DNA of 23,644 nt from Methanocorpusculum sp. (GTDB lineage Archaea > Halobacteriota > Methanomicrobia > Methanomicrobiales > Methanocorpusculaceae), in assembly GCA_029987395.1 (NCBI GenBank), contig DALTVX010000009.1, forward strand, positions 1-23,644. The letters are read 5' to 3'. How positions within the stretch are numbered: position 1 is the first letter of the stretch; each line of letters starts with the position of its first letter. This document shows, in pieces, positions 15,321 to 22,983 of this stretch. Under the pieces are notes generated by a model. The model did no database searches. It worked only from the letters and a program-made list of their open reading frames with translations, and was not told the DNA's origin. Position numbers and translations under genes: made by a program.

Positions 15321-15949
15321 TTTAGGTCTCTCACTGTTGTGAGGCACTCGATCGCATCAAGCCGCTTCTGATCAACAGCATTGGTTTTGAGCCATGACAA
15401 AAAAGACGCTTTTCTTTCATCAGGGATCGGTGCTTCTTTGATGACCCGCCGATATGTCCGGTCTGGATAATAGATCGCTTTACAGGCCTTCAATAAAGAG
15501 GTCTCCTCCTCTTTGGTGATGATCTCATCCAGAAAAGCTTTGGAAAAACTTGCCCGCATATTCACCATGGGTTCAGAGAGGGCGACGCCTGTTTCTGTAT
15601 CATATACGAGTCCCACTTCATCATCGGCTATGATCTCACCGGATCTGTACTGATGATAAATTTTCCCAATACCGGTCATGCCGAGTGTGTCCAGCTCAGA
15701 CGCACGAAGCGCTCCCATAGATGAGGAGCCAAAGACCGTCACCCCTTTTTTCATCACACCGAGAAGTTCACGGTGACCTACCGCCTGATTTTGAAAGAAC
15801 ACGCCGTCGATGATGACCATGATATCTGCTCCGTCTGCGGCGGCTGATGCATCCCCGCGTTTCACTGGGGGTAAATAAACTGCGTCTGGAAGTATCGATC
15901 TGGCGGTTGCCACATCAAGACTAGGACCGATGAAGACGACGACGTTCAA
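15317..15949 (-). CDS. tfuA: TfuA-like protein, YcaO partner for thioamide formation
   Basis: A 210-residue TfuA-like core protein. It shows VVVFIGPSLDVATARSILP at the start, then YLPPVKRGDASAAAD, IDGVFFQNQAVGHRELL and VFGSSSMGALRASEL, all hallmarks of the family. With YcaO, TfuA installs thioglycine in the McrA subunit of methyl-coenzyme M reductase in methanogens, probably handling sulfide delivery. The frame stays open to 16090, but that stretch lies inside ycaO in another frame. The best start is the TTG at 15949 (read as Met, NVVVF), eight bases after a strong ribosome site GAGGTG; a GTG at 15958 is the alternative. It overlaps the end of ycaO by 29 bases and the thiF-like start by 4, implying coupled translation. 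Confidence 0.85.
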   Translation of the reverse strand: MNVVVFIGPSLDVATARSILPDAVYLPPVKRGDASAAADGADIMVIIDGVFFQNQAVGHRELLGVMKKGVTVFGSSSMGALRASELDTLGMTGIGKIYHQYRSGEIIADDEVGLVYDTETGVALSEPMVNMRASFSKAFLDEIITKEEETSLLKACKAIYYPDRTYRRVIKEAPIPDERKASFLSWLKTNAVDQKRLDAIECLTTVRDLK

Positions 15950-17126
15950 TATCCACACACCTCTGTCCTCTGCGTTCGTTGTCGATGGTATAACATTCAA
16001 GACCCGGTACGACCACACGAACGACCGGTATCTGCAGGACCGGATCGGTGAGATCGAACACGATGACCCGATCGAGTCCGACTGCGGCAAGATTTTTGAC
16101 GATCAGCTCGATATCGGTCTTGAAGTCATCAGTTGCAATGTTTGGGAGCTCTTTTGCAGAACGATACTCATCACCTTTGAACCAGTAGGCATTCATGCGT
16201 TTCACCCGATCATATCCCATCATCTCGCGGAACTCTGCAAGCGTTGCATCTTCACGCGCTCCGTGGATCTGGGTGGCTCTGCTTTGTGCCACTTCAGAGA
16301 GAGCACGGATCATAGCGATCTCCGGGTTTGTGTGGGTGCCCATGCCTATCGTGAGGAGACGGGGGTCTTTAAGTTGGACATCATCGGAAACGGCGGCGAT
16401 GGTGGGGATGCCAACATCTGAGGTGATGTCTCGAAGAGTGACCTCGATTCCGACGGCGGTGAATTTGGCAAGCATCTCTGCCGCTCTTGGAGGAAGATCG
16501 GTAAGTTTTGGCCCGGTGTTTCTGGTAGCTTCAACAAGGGACCATGCGTCACGCTCGATGACCTCAGTTAAGGCATAGAAGATCGCTTCTTCCAGCGTGT
16601 TTCCCGAGGCGATACCATTTGAACTTGTACGAAATAATGTCGGGTACGAGAGCGGATTTGGATGAATGACTGCACAGAGCGGGACCTTCACCGATTCATC
16701 ATTCGTGATGTCAAAACCCTCGACCCAAGGGATATCCAAGTCAGGATTTGTTGAACTGGGAAGAATGAGGTCGGTTGGATCAAGAGCAGTTTCTGTCCTA
16801 CGAATACAGCTGTATGGAGTATTTGCAATGTCTCGTGGAATTGCTTCTGCAGAGTAGCGCTCGATCCCCTCCATGATCCCGGCGACCCGGGCTTCTTCGG
16901 GGGTGCCGCCTTTTCCGTTATAGACGGAGATCGCCCCATCAGCCGCGGTCGGTCGGATACAGGAATAGACCGGGATCCCGATTCGATCAAGGTCGGTTAT
17001 GTCAGCTACGCGGGTGATCCCCGCCTCCGGAACGAACTTTTCGATTCGTTCAAGGGTTTCTTTCGGGGTGCAGCTCCGTTCGGTCCAGCCTATATACATT
17101 TTAGGAGATGACTGCAGTTTTATCAT
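15921..17126 (-). CDS. ycaO: YcaO-domain protein, probable McrA thioglycine synthase
   Basis: A 401-residue YcaO enzyme. YcaO proteins use ATP to activate a peptide backbone amide; the methanogen type, next to TfuA, makes thioglycine in McrA. The three ATP/Mg blocks can be seen: EEARVAGIMEGIERYSAEAI, EAIFYALTEVIERDAW and MIRALSEVAQSRA. No C-terminal Pro-rich tail of the azoline-forming kind is present (the end is DIERRRLHRS), which fits the stand-alone TfuA-partnered type. The start at 17126 lies about 25 bases after a TATA-like ACTTTACTA, so the mRNA may be leaderless; an ATG at 17099 (MYIGW) is possible. First gene of ycaO-tfuA-thiF-like, divergent from the methionine sulfoxide reductase gene. 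Confidence 0.9.
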   Translation of the reverse strand: MIKLQSSPKMYIGWTERSCTPKETLERIEKFVPEAGITRVADITDLDRIGIPVYSCIRPTAADGAISVYNGKGGTPEEARVAGIMEGIERYSAEAIPRDIANTPYSCIRRTETALDPTDLILPSSTNPDLDIPWVEGFDITNDESVKVPLCAVIHPNPLSYPTLFRTSSNGIASGNTLEEAIFYALTEVIERDAWSLVEATRNTGPKLTDLPPRAAEMLAKFTAVGIEVTLRDITSDVGIPTIAAVSDDVQLKDPRLLTIGMGTHTNPEIAMIRALSEVAQSRATQIHGAREDATLAEFREMMGYDRVKRMNAYWFKGDEYRSAKELPNIATDDFKTDIELIVKNLAAVGLDRVIVFDLTDPVLQIPVVRVVVPGLECYTIDNERRGQRCVDIERRRLHRS

Positions 17127-17265
17127 TGTAGAGTATCAGCGGGGGATAGTAAAGTATGTTGCGGGACATGAGCTCGAAATAGTTTCACCCTCCCTGAGGT
17201 CAGGGTTATTGCCCATTTCTAGAGATATATATACAACCCGCGACCAGATTATCCAAAGAGACATT
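17127..17265. promoter_or_regulatory. Divergent promoter region of ycaO and msrAB
   Basis: On the minus strand a TATA-like ACTTTACTA lies at about 17147-17155, close to the ycaO start. On the plus strand GAGATATATATACA (17222-17235) is a strong TATA box about 31 bases before the msrAB ATG, so that transcript has almost no leader. These boxes support the chosen starts of both genes. Confidence 0.55.
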
Positions 17266-18255
17266 ATGATTGGATCCGACCGCACATATACAAAAAAAGA
17301 CGGCAATGATGTGATCTATCTTGCAGGGGGCTGCTTTTGGGGACTCGAAAAACTCATGCAGTCTATTCCCGGGGTAATTTCAACAACAGCCGGCTATGCA
17401 AACGGAAAAACCGATGTGACCCCGGATTATCGCGTGGTCTCCACGGGAAAATCTGGATTTCGTGAAGCGGTACGCGTCATCTATGATCCTCTCAAAGTCA
17501 GCCTTGATGCGATCCTCTTCTTTTATTTTGGAGCAATAGACCCAACAGTCGAAAATAAACAGGGGAATGATAGAGGCTCGCAATATCAGACTGGCGTCTA
17601 TTATGTCGATGAAGCCTCGAAGATGATCGTTATGCGCATAGCCGAGATCGAACGAAAACGCTATCCGGCGTTCAAAGTTGAGATCGAGCCGCTTCGATCA
17701 TTTTATGATGCCGAGGAATATCATCAGAAATATCTGGATAAAAATCCCGGCGGCTACTGTCATATTGGCGCCGATACGTTCAAAAAAGCGGCCAACATGG
17801 TCATCGACCCGGGAAGATATCCACGCCCAGAGGAAAATAAACTCAGCAGCATGCTTGATGAGACTGAATACCGGGTCACACAAAAAGGTGATACCGAACC
17901 GGCGTTTCAAAATGCGTTCTGGGATAAAAAGGACAAGGGGATATATGTCGATATTGTCACCGGCGAACCCTTGTTCACTTCATTAGACAAATACCAAAGC
18001 TCTTGCGGCTGGCCGGCTTTTTCAAAAAGTGTCGACGAGAACGCTGTCATTTCTCGGGAGGATAGATCATTTGGTATGCGTCGTACGGAAGTGAAAAGCC
18101 GCGCCGGGAACTCTCATCTCGGGCATGTGTTTGACGGTGACCGAGAGTCGCCGACAGGGACACGCTTTTGTATAAACAGTGCATCTTTACGATTCATTCC
18201 CTTCGCCGAAATGGAAAAGGAAGGGTATGGATATTTGATGAGCAGGTTTAGCTGA
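17266..18255 (+). CDS. msrAB: Methionine sulfoxide reductase MsrA-MsrB fusion
   Basis: A 329-residue fusion that repairs both stereoisomers of methionine sulfoxide. The MsrA part (about 15-170) has the catalytic motif GGCFWG with C23, and NPGGYCHIG with a likely resolving cysteine. The MsrB part (about 188-325) has SSCGWPAFSK with C247 and the active-site RFCINSASLRF with C302. The zinc-binding CxxC pairs of some MsrB proteins are absent. The frame is open upstream to 16999, but that stretch lies inside ycaO on the other strand and before the TATA box, so the ATG at 17266 is the true start. It is divergent from ycaO. No signal peptide, hence cytoplasmic. Confidence 0.93.
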   Translation: MIGSDRTYTKKDGNDVIYLAGGCFWGLEKLMQSIPGVISTTAGYANGKTDVTPDYRVVSTGKSGFREAVRVIYDPLKVSLDAILFFYFGAIDPTVENKQGNDRGSQYQTGVYYVDEASKMIVMRIAEIERKRYPAFKVEIEPLRSFYDAEEYHQKYLDKNPGGYCHIGADTFKKAANMVIDPGRYPRPEENKLSSMLDETEYRVTQKGDTEPAFQNAFWDKKDKGIYVDIVTGEPLFTSLDKYQSSCGWPAFSKSVDENAVISREDRSFGMRRTEVKSRAGNSHLGHVFDGDRESPTGTRFCINSASLRFIPFAEMEKEGYGYLMSRFS

Positions 18256-18454
18256 TGATAGAGAGAACAATACATCTTTTTTCGGGCTGTGATAAACCAC
18301 AGATATCATTCTGAAACTGTGCTAAATTATGGATAGTGACCCGGTTATCGAGTTTATTTGTAGAGAAATGAATATCTGACCGGAAAAGATTTCATACATG
18401 GCGGAGGTATTGTATAGTATAAGAACTAATTTTGTTTAACACGAGAGTGATTCT
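18256..18454 (+). promoter_or_regulatory. Terminator and promoter region before the PEGA gene
   Basis: A TCTTTTTTC run at about 18275-18283 follows msrAB, with a CTGTG/CACAG hairpin just after it (18287-18302). A TATA-like TGTATAGTATAAG lies at 18411-18423, about 30 bases before the ATG, and GAGAGTGA (18443-18450) may be the ribosome site. No gene is seen in the gap. Confidence 0.45.
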
Positions 18455-19381
18455 ATGAGAAAAATTACCTATTTATTTATTGCCTTGATCGTGCTCTTTG
18501 CGTTCGTCGGTGCTGCATCAGCTATTGGCGGGGACAGAGGTGTCGTTCAGGTCACTTGTGATGTAAATGGAGCATCTGCCTCACTTATATCGATCAGCGG
18601 TGATGTCGTTGAGACCAAAACAATTACCAACGGCATGGCTGAATTTTACGTGTACACAACCGGCACACCAGTGAACAAAGTCATTGTCACTGCAGACGGT
18701 TACTACACTAACGGCGCATCTGTTACCACCCCTCCAATGGGTGAGACAACCAAAGTCGCAGTGACCCTTGAGGTAAAACCGATCGGCGGCGACCGCGGAT
18801 TCCTTCAAGTGAACACCAATATCATTGGTGCAGAAGTTCAAGTTATGTCGATCTCAAACTCAGTTGCCTACTCAGGCTACACTGATTCAGTCGGCAAAAT
18901 CGAGTTTGCTATCTTCACTACCGGCACTCCGATCAAATCCCTTACCGTCACAGCACCCGGTTGGATCACTCAAACCGTTTCTGTAACTGTTCCAGCAAAA
19001 GGCCAGACCGAGACCGTCGACATTGAGATGGAGTCCTCATCACCAGCGATCGGCGGTAGCCGCGGCGTGATCAGTGTCACCAGCAATATCGAAGGCGCAA
19101 AGGTCGAGCTCATCTCCATCTCGAATGATGTTGGCTACACAGGCACCATCTCTAATGGCAAAGCTGACATTGCTGTCTTCACCACCGGCACACCGGTCAA
19201 AGAAGCACGCGTATCTGCAACAGGATATCAGACTGCCACTATTGCAGTGTCCATGCCAGCAACTGGTCAGACCAAAACATTCAATGTGCCTCTGACCGCA
19301 ACACCTGCATCTCCGATGGGCCTTGCCTTGATCGGTCTTCTTGGTGTTATCGGTGTGGTCGCTTTAGTCCGCAGAGACTAA
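18455..19381 (+). CDS. PEGA-like repeat surface protein with C-terminal anchor
   Basis: A 308-residue exported protein. Signal peptide 1-23 ends ASA before IGG. Three tandem beta-rich repeats follow at about 24-106, 110-194 and 199-282. Each begins IGG(D/S)RG and has a central (I/V)SIS(G/N) word, a TTGTP word and a final VTxP or VSMPA strand, resembling PEGA domains. A short linker leads to a C-terminal membrane helix (about 287-305, MGLALIGLLGVIGVVALV) and a cytoplasmic RRD end, a layout like archaeal sorting-signal anchors. It is therefore probably fixed on the outer face of the membrane or S-layer. Ligand unknown. Monocistronic with its own TATA box. Confidence 0.75.
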   Translation: MRKITYLFIALIVLFAFVGAASAIGGDRGVVQVTCDVNGASASLISISGDVVETKTITNGMAEFYVYTTGTPVNKVIVTADGYYTNGASVTTPPMGETTKVAVTLEVKPIGGDRGFLQVNTNIIGAEVQVMSISNSVAYSGYTDSVGKIEFAIFTTGTPIKSLTVTAPGWITQTVSVTVPAKGQTETVDIEMESSSPAIGGSRGVISVTSNIEGAKVELISISNDVGYTGTISNGKADIAVFTTGTPVKEARVSATGYQTATIAVSMPATGQTKTFNVPLTATPASPMGLALIGLLGVIGVVALVRRD

Positions 19382-19425
19382 ACTTATTTTTTTCTTTTTT
19401 TCGAAAGCATTTTCTAAAATATCAA
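19382..19425 (+). terminator. T-run terminator of the PEGA gene
   Basis: Two T-runs (about 19386-19392 and 19394-19400) follow the stop at once, without a strong hairpin, which is typical of archaeal termination. Confidence 0.45.
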
Positions 19426-19453
19426 TTGAGTTTAATAAACGTAATATACGTGA

Positions 19454-19470
19454 TTAACATTCAATGTTAA
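19454..19470. promoter_or_regulatory. Perfect palindrome before the moeA-like gene (putative operator)
   Basis: TTAACATT (19454-19461) and AATGTTAA (19463-19470) are perfect inverted halves around a single C. A second, smaller inverted repeat ACGTA/TACGT lies just upstream (about 19439-19451). The site sits 31 bases before the ATG, beside a TATA-like CAATATATACA (19484-19494). This position suits a dimeric repressor or activator. The regulator is unknown; a molybdate or tungstate sensor would fit the gene but is only inference. Confidence 0.45.
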
Positions 19471-19500
19471 ATCTCTACCAATACAATATATACAACAGAT

Positions 19501-21030
19501 ATGTCTAAAAAATCTCATGCGTTGATCTCCTATCCGGATGCAATGAACGCGATTCTCCAATGCAAAGATCCCGGGAGATCGGTGATCATACCTTTGATGG
19601 ATGCTGTTGGAAAAATACTTGCAGAGCCGGTCTATACTCGATTCTCTGTACCCGAGGTTGCTCTTGGAGCGGTCGACGGTTATGCGGTTCATAGTTATCA
19701 AACAGCTGACGCATCAGAAAACCATCCGGTGTACTTAACGGAATGGAAACAGTGCAACACAGGCAACCCTGTGCCGGAGGATTTTGATGCGGTGATCCGT
19801 GTTGAAGCTTCAACAGTTGATACATCAGGCAGACTCATCGTCACTGACCCGATCGCTCAAAATAAAAATATCAGACTGCCAGGAGAGGACGCGGTTTCTG
19901 GTGAACTTATCCTGCCAGCTGGAGCAGGTATCAGGCCAATGGATATTGCGGCACTTGGGACCTACGGGATCAGTGAAGTTGCCGTCAAATCGGTGAAAAT
20001 AGGTATCATCCCGTCCGGATCTGAACTTATCCCTCTGGGGGCAAAACCGATCGGTGGCCAGATCGTCGACAGCAATACGCCTATGGCAGAGGCTTATCTG
20101 AAATTCTCTGGAGCTGAGGCGGCCAGAACACACATAGTTCCTGATGATCGACAAGAGATTGAAAAAGCGGTAAAAGCCGCTGTCAAAAATTATGATATCG
20201 TTATTATCTCTGCAGGTACCTCGGCGGGGACCGAAGACTACACAGAAAAGGTCATCAAAGACCTTGGCACGCTCGTGTTTCACGGGGTCGCCCTCAATCC
20301 CGGAAGGACAGCACTGTTTGGTCTGATCGATGGAAAGCCGGTCTTTGGCATGCCGGGATATCCGGCCGCCGCCCAGATATTTCTTCGGGCGATGGTCGTT
20401 CCGCTTCTAAAAGAGTGGGGACTAAAAACTCTTGCTTCCGATGAAAAACTCATGGTCAGACTTGGAGACACATTTGAGTCGACGGCATCGGTGGAGATGT
20501 ACGGCCAGTTTTCCGTCGGGAAAATCGGAGATGAATATGTCGCAATATCCAGGCCGTCCTGGTCCAGTGTGCAGAAAACAACTATACAAGCAAATGCCCT
20601 GATCTCAAATCCATTTGGAGTTGACAGATTCAATGAGGGAGATGTGGTCCCAGCGATCATCAGATGCAGCAGAGAAGAGCTTGATACAACGATCCTCATA
20701 GCCGGAGCACATGAAAGGATCCTTGAACCGCTGACCAACATCGCCAAAAAACACGGGATAACGCTCAGATACGGGGATCACAAACAGTCATCCGCTCTTT
20801 CGCATCTCGAAAACAACAGTGCCCATCTCAGCTGTTTTGTCGGGACAGAAACGTTGCCGCCTGGCGATCATATCTCAGTGAAGCTCGCGGACTCACCGAA
20901 AGGTGATTCGATCTACCTTGTACACAGAGCTGACATGCCCAATAGCGATCTGATACAGAAACTTTTCACCCTTATTGAACAGGACGATTTTGTAAAAGGA
21001 GCCGCTGCTCTGGGATATCATGTCGTATAA
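19501..21030 (+). CDS. MoeA-like molybdopterin molybdenumtransferase with shortened PBP-like domain
   Basis: A 509-residue protein. Residues 1-400 are a full MoeA: AVDGYAV near the start, LPGEDAVSGELIL, IIPSGSELIPLG, VIISAGTSAGTEDYTEKV (the MoCF fold) and NPGRTALFG with FGMPGYPAAAQIFLR. MoeA inserts molybdenum or tungsten into molybdopterin, here probably for enzymes such as formylmethanofuran dehydrogenase. The C-terminal 105 residues resemble the two ends of the PBP-like (LysR-substrate/ModA-like) domain often fused to MoeA: TILIAGAHERILEPLTNIA and QKLFTLIEQDDFVKGAAALG. The middle is missing, so the domain is about half its usual size. The stop lies inside the next gene. Confidence 0.85.
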   Translation: MSKKSHALISYPDAMNAILQCKDPGRSVIIPLMDAVGKILAEPVYTRFSVPEVALGAVDGYAVHSYQTADASENHPVYLTEWKQCNTGNPVPEDFDAVIRVEASTVDTSGRLIVTDPIAQNKNIRLPGEDAVSGELILPAGAGIRPMDIAALGTYGISEVAVKSVKIGIIPSGSELIPLGAKPIGGQIVDSNTPMAEAYLKFSGAEAARTHIVPDDRQEIEKAVKAAVKNYDIVIISAGTSAGTEDYTEKVIKDLGTLVFHGVALNPGRTALFGLIDGKPVFGMPGYPAAAQIFLRAMVVPLLKEWGLKTLASDEKLMVRLGDTFESTASVEMYGQFSVGKIGDEYVAISRPSWSSVQKTTIQANALISNPFGVDRFNEGDVVPAIIRCSREELDTTILIAGAHERILEPLTNIAKKHGITLRYGDHKQSSALSHLENNSAHLSCFVGTETLPPGDHISVKLADSPKGDSIYLVHRADMPNSDLIQKLFTLIEQDDFVKGAAALGYHVV

Positions 21031-21856
21031 TACACCGGACTATGTCAAGCTCTGGGATGACATGATCGAACGTTCCTCTGCGCAAAAACAAACTACACGC
21101 GACGACTCCATGAGTTTTTGGGACGATCCGATAAATGTGGACAACTTTGTGCGGCGAATTCAGCATAATGAGAAGGGCAGGATCGAACTGCAGTTAGCTT
21201 CGATGCAGATCCCTCCCGGCTCCTCAGTATTGGACATCGGATCAGGGCCAGGAACTTTGGCGGTGCCTCTTGCACAGTCGGGTTGTTTGGTAACTGTTGT
21301 CGAACCCTCGCTCCCTATGGTGAATGCAATGGAAAAATACCGGACCCTGACAGATGCACAACCGATCCGTGTGATCCAGAAAGAGTGGGAGTCCGCGAAC
21401 CCAGATGAGATAGGAACGCATGACTATGTTATCGCCTCCCTCTCCCTGATGATAGGAAATATTCGAGAAGCATTGCAAAAGATGGATGCGGCAGCGACCC
21501 GCGCTGTGCATATCTTCTGGTTTCTGGTTCCTCCATCTTTTTCGCGAGGAAATTGTGATCTCTGGCCGCTCCTGCATGGTGAACCGTACTGCTATGAACC
21601 AACCGCAGACACACTTTGGAATGTATTGTTCCAGCTTGGGATCCATGCAAATCTGGTTGTAGAAACTAAAAAGAACAAATCAGATTTCCGCAGTATCGAC
21701 GATCTTCGACTGGAGTATCATACCCGACTTCATGCAAAAACAGATGAACAGAAGGAGATCGTAAACAACTATTTGGAGGAGCGAACGATAAAAACAGAAA
21801 AAGGATATGCCATGCCGGGAACTGCCAAGACTGCGCATATCTGGTGGGATAAATAA
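21020..21856 (+). CDS. Class I SAM-dependent methyltransferase
   Basis: A 278-residue soluble methyltransferase. Motif I, VLDIGSGPGTLAVPLA (70-85), binds SAM, and E95 in VTVVEPS fits the acidic residue that holds the ribose. Motif IV-like DYVIASLSLMIGN follows. The substrate cannot be told from the sequence; the N-terminal aromatic-acid part (about 1-55) and the C-terminal half are not family-typical. It overlaps the moeA-like gene by 11 bases, so both are probably made together, which suggests, but does not prove, a link to molybdenum or tungsten cofactor use. Confidence 0.8.
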   Translation: MSYNTPDYVKLWDDMIERSSAQKQTTRDDSMSFWDDPINVDNFVRRIQHNEKGRIELQLASMQIPPGSSVLDIGSGPGTLAVPLAQSGCLVTVVEPSLPMVNAMEKYRTLTDAQPIRVIQKEWESANPDEIGTHDYVIASLSLMIGNIREALQKMDAAATRAVHIFWFLVPPSFSRGNCDLWPLLHGEPYCYEPTADTLWNVLFQLGIHANLVVETKKNKSDFRSIDDLRLEYHTRLHAKTDEQKEIVNNYLEERTIKTEKGYAMPGTAKTAHIWWDK

Positions 21857-21908
21857 TCCGAAACTCTTTTTTCCTATTTTTTCGAACAGCTTAATATCTT
21901 AAAAGCCT
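21857..21908 (+). promoter_or_regulatory. T-rich terminator and TATA box before the TPR gene
   Basis: CTCTTTTTTCC and CTATTTTTTCG (about 21865-21886) are likely termination runs. A TATA-like CTTAATATCTTA at about 21890-21901 lies close to the ATG at 21909, so this transcript would have little or no leader. Confidence 0.4.
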
Positions 21909-22457
21909 ATGTTGAATATACGAATGACCGACGGAACACACACTGACGATGCAGGCTACTGGTTTTCCTCCGGCGAACGCGAACGTGATGCGGGCAACCT
22001 TCGCCAGGCGCAGTTGTGTTTTGAACGAACAGTGGTACTGGATCCGCACAATGCCGTGTACTGGTCTGAGTTAGGGCTCATAATACATGAGAATGATGGT
22101 GAAGTGGAGGATGCTCTCCGCTGTATCAGGAGAGCCCTCGAACTTGATCCTCGGTGTGCCGCGATCTGGTGCGCAAAAGGTGTTGTCCTTTTTCAACAGG
22201 GAGATCCCGAAGCAGCGGTGGTGGCATTTCAGCGTGCAACCAGTCTAAATCCACATGAAGCTGATTACTGGATGAATCTCGGCCTTGCCTATGCAGCTCT
22301 CGAAGAATATAAACAGGCCCTGGTTGCCTTTGAGATCGGGATCGAGATAACCCCAACCGACCCCAGTTTCTGGGAGAGAAAAGGAACGATCCTTTTTGCA
22401 CTCGGGGAAATGGAGCGGGCAGAGCACTGTTTAGTAAATAGCCGGTCTTTTCCCTAA
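21909..22457 (+). CDS. Tetratricopeptide-repeat protein
   Basis: A 182-residue protein made almost wholly of TPRs of 34 residues at about 13-46, 47-82, 83-116, 117-150 and a final one from 151. Each starts with an aromatic pair ending in Trp (YW, YW, IW, YW, FW) and ends in a P-x-(D/E/N/C) turn. Such proteins are scaffolds for protein contacts. No other domain, signal peptide or membrane helix is present. The start could also be the ATG at 21924 (MTDGTHTDD). Partner unknown. It is convergent with the riboflavin genes. Confidence 0.85.
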   Translation: MLNIRMTDGTHTDDAGYWFSSGERERDAGNLRQAQLCFERTVVLDPHNAVYWSELGLIIHENDGEVEDALRCIRRALELDPRCAAIWCAKGVVLFQQGDPEAAVVAFQRATSLNPHEADYWMNLGLAYAALEEYKQALVAFEIGIEITPTDPSFWERKGTILFALGEMERAEHCLVNSRSFP

Positions 22458-22460
22458 ACT

Positions 22461-22489
22461 CAGAGACACTACTCTCTGAAAAAAGAGAG
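22461..22489. terminator. Bidirectional terminator with competing hairpins
   Basis: CAGAGA (22461-22466) pairs with TCTCTG (22473-22478), and the overlapping CTCTCT (22472-22477) pairs with AGAGAG (22484-22489) around GAAAAA. The two cannot form together. The site lies between the convergent TPR and lumazine synthase genes and could end both transcripts. Confidence 0.5.
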
Positions 22490-22505
22490 GATCGTAGATC
22501 AGATA

Positions 22506-22973
22506 TCAGCAGCCGATCTCTCTGATAACGTTCACCATCTCGATCGCACCGACCGCGGCATCGTATCCTTTGTTTCCGACCTTTGATCCGGCACGTTCGA
22601 TCGCCTGTTCAAGATTGTCTGTTGTTAACACGCCAAACATGACCGGGATCCCTGACTTCAACGAAACCGTAGCGATCCCTTTGGTGACCTCGCTACATAC
22701 ATAATCATAATGGCTCGTTGATCCGCGGATCACAGCACCGAGACAGATGACCGCGTCATACTTTTTCGACTCTGCCATCTTAGTAGCGATGAGAGGGATC
22801 TCAAATGCGCCTGGGACCCATGCGATCTCGATGTCATTTTCCAGAACGTCGTGCCTCTTAAGACCGTCAAGAGCGCCGCCGACCAGTTTTGATACAATGA
22901 ACTCATTGAATCTTGCTGCAACGATGCCGACTTTGATATTTTTTGAAACCAGATTTCCTTCGTAAACCTTCAT
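22506..22973 (-). CDS. ribH: 6,7-dimethyl-8-ribityllumazine synthase
   Basis: A 155-residue lumazine synthase, the step before last of riboflavin synthesis: it joins 3,4-dihydroxy-2-butanone 4-phosphate with the pyrimidine intermediate. Family motifs: VGIVAARFNEFIVSKLV, WVPGAFEIPL, CLGAVIRGSTSHYDYVC (including the catalytic His) and FGVLTTDNLEQA. The start is set at the ATG 22973 (MKVYEG) because AGGTGA lies four bases ahead; a GTG at 22982 would put the ribosome site inside the gene. It begins 10 bases after the ribB stop, so both form an operon. The product feeds FMN, FAD and, in methanogens, coenzyme F420. Confidence 0.95.
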   Translation of the reverse strand: MKVYEGNLVSKNIKVGIVAARFNEFIVSKLVGGALDGLKRHDVLENDIEIAWVPGAFEIPLIATKMAESKKYDAVICLGAVIRGSTSHYDYVCSEVTKGIATVSLKSGIPVMFGVLTTDNLEQAIERAGSKVGNKGYDAAVGAIEMVNVIREIGC

Positions 22974-22983
22974 ACTGATCACC

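Noticed and set aside
15950..16090. Longer N-terminus for TfuA
   Set aside because: It is the ycaO coding region read in another frame; family similarity begins at NVVVFIGPSL.
16999..17265. Longer N-terminus for the MsrA-MsrB fusion
   Set aside because: The extension is antisense to ycaO, lies before the strong TATA box at 17222-17235, and does not resemble MsrA.
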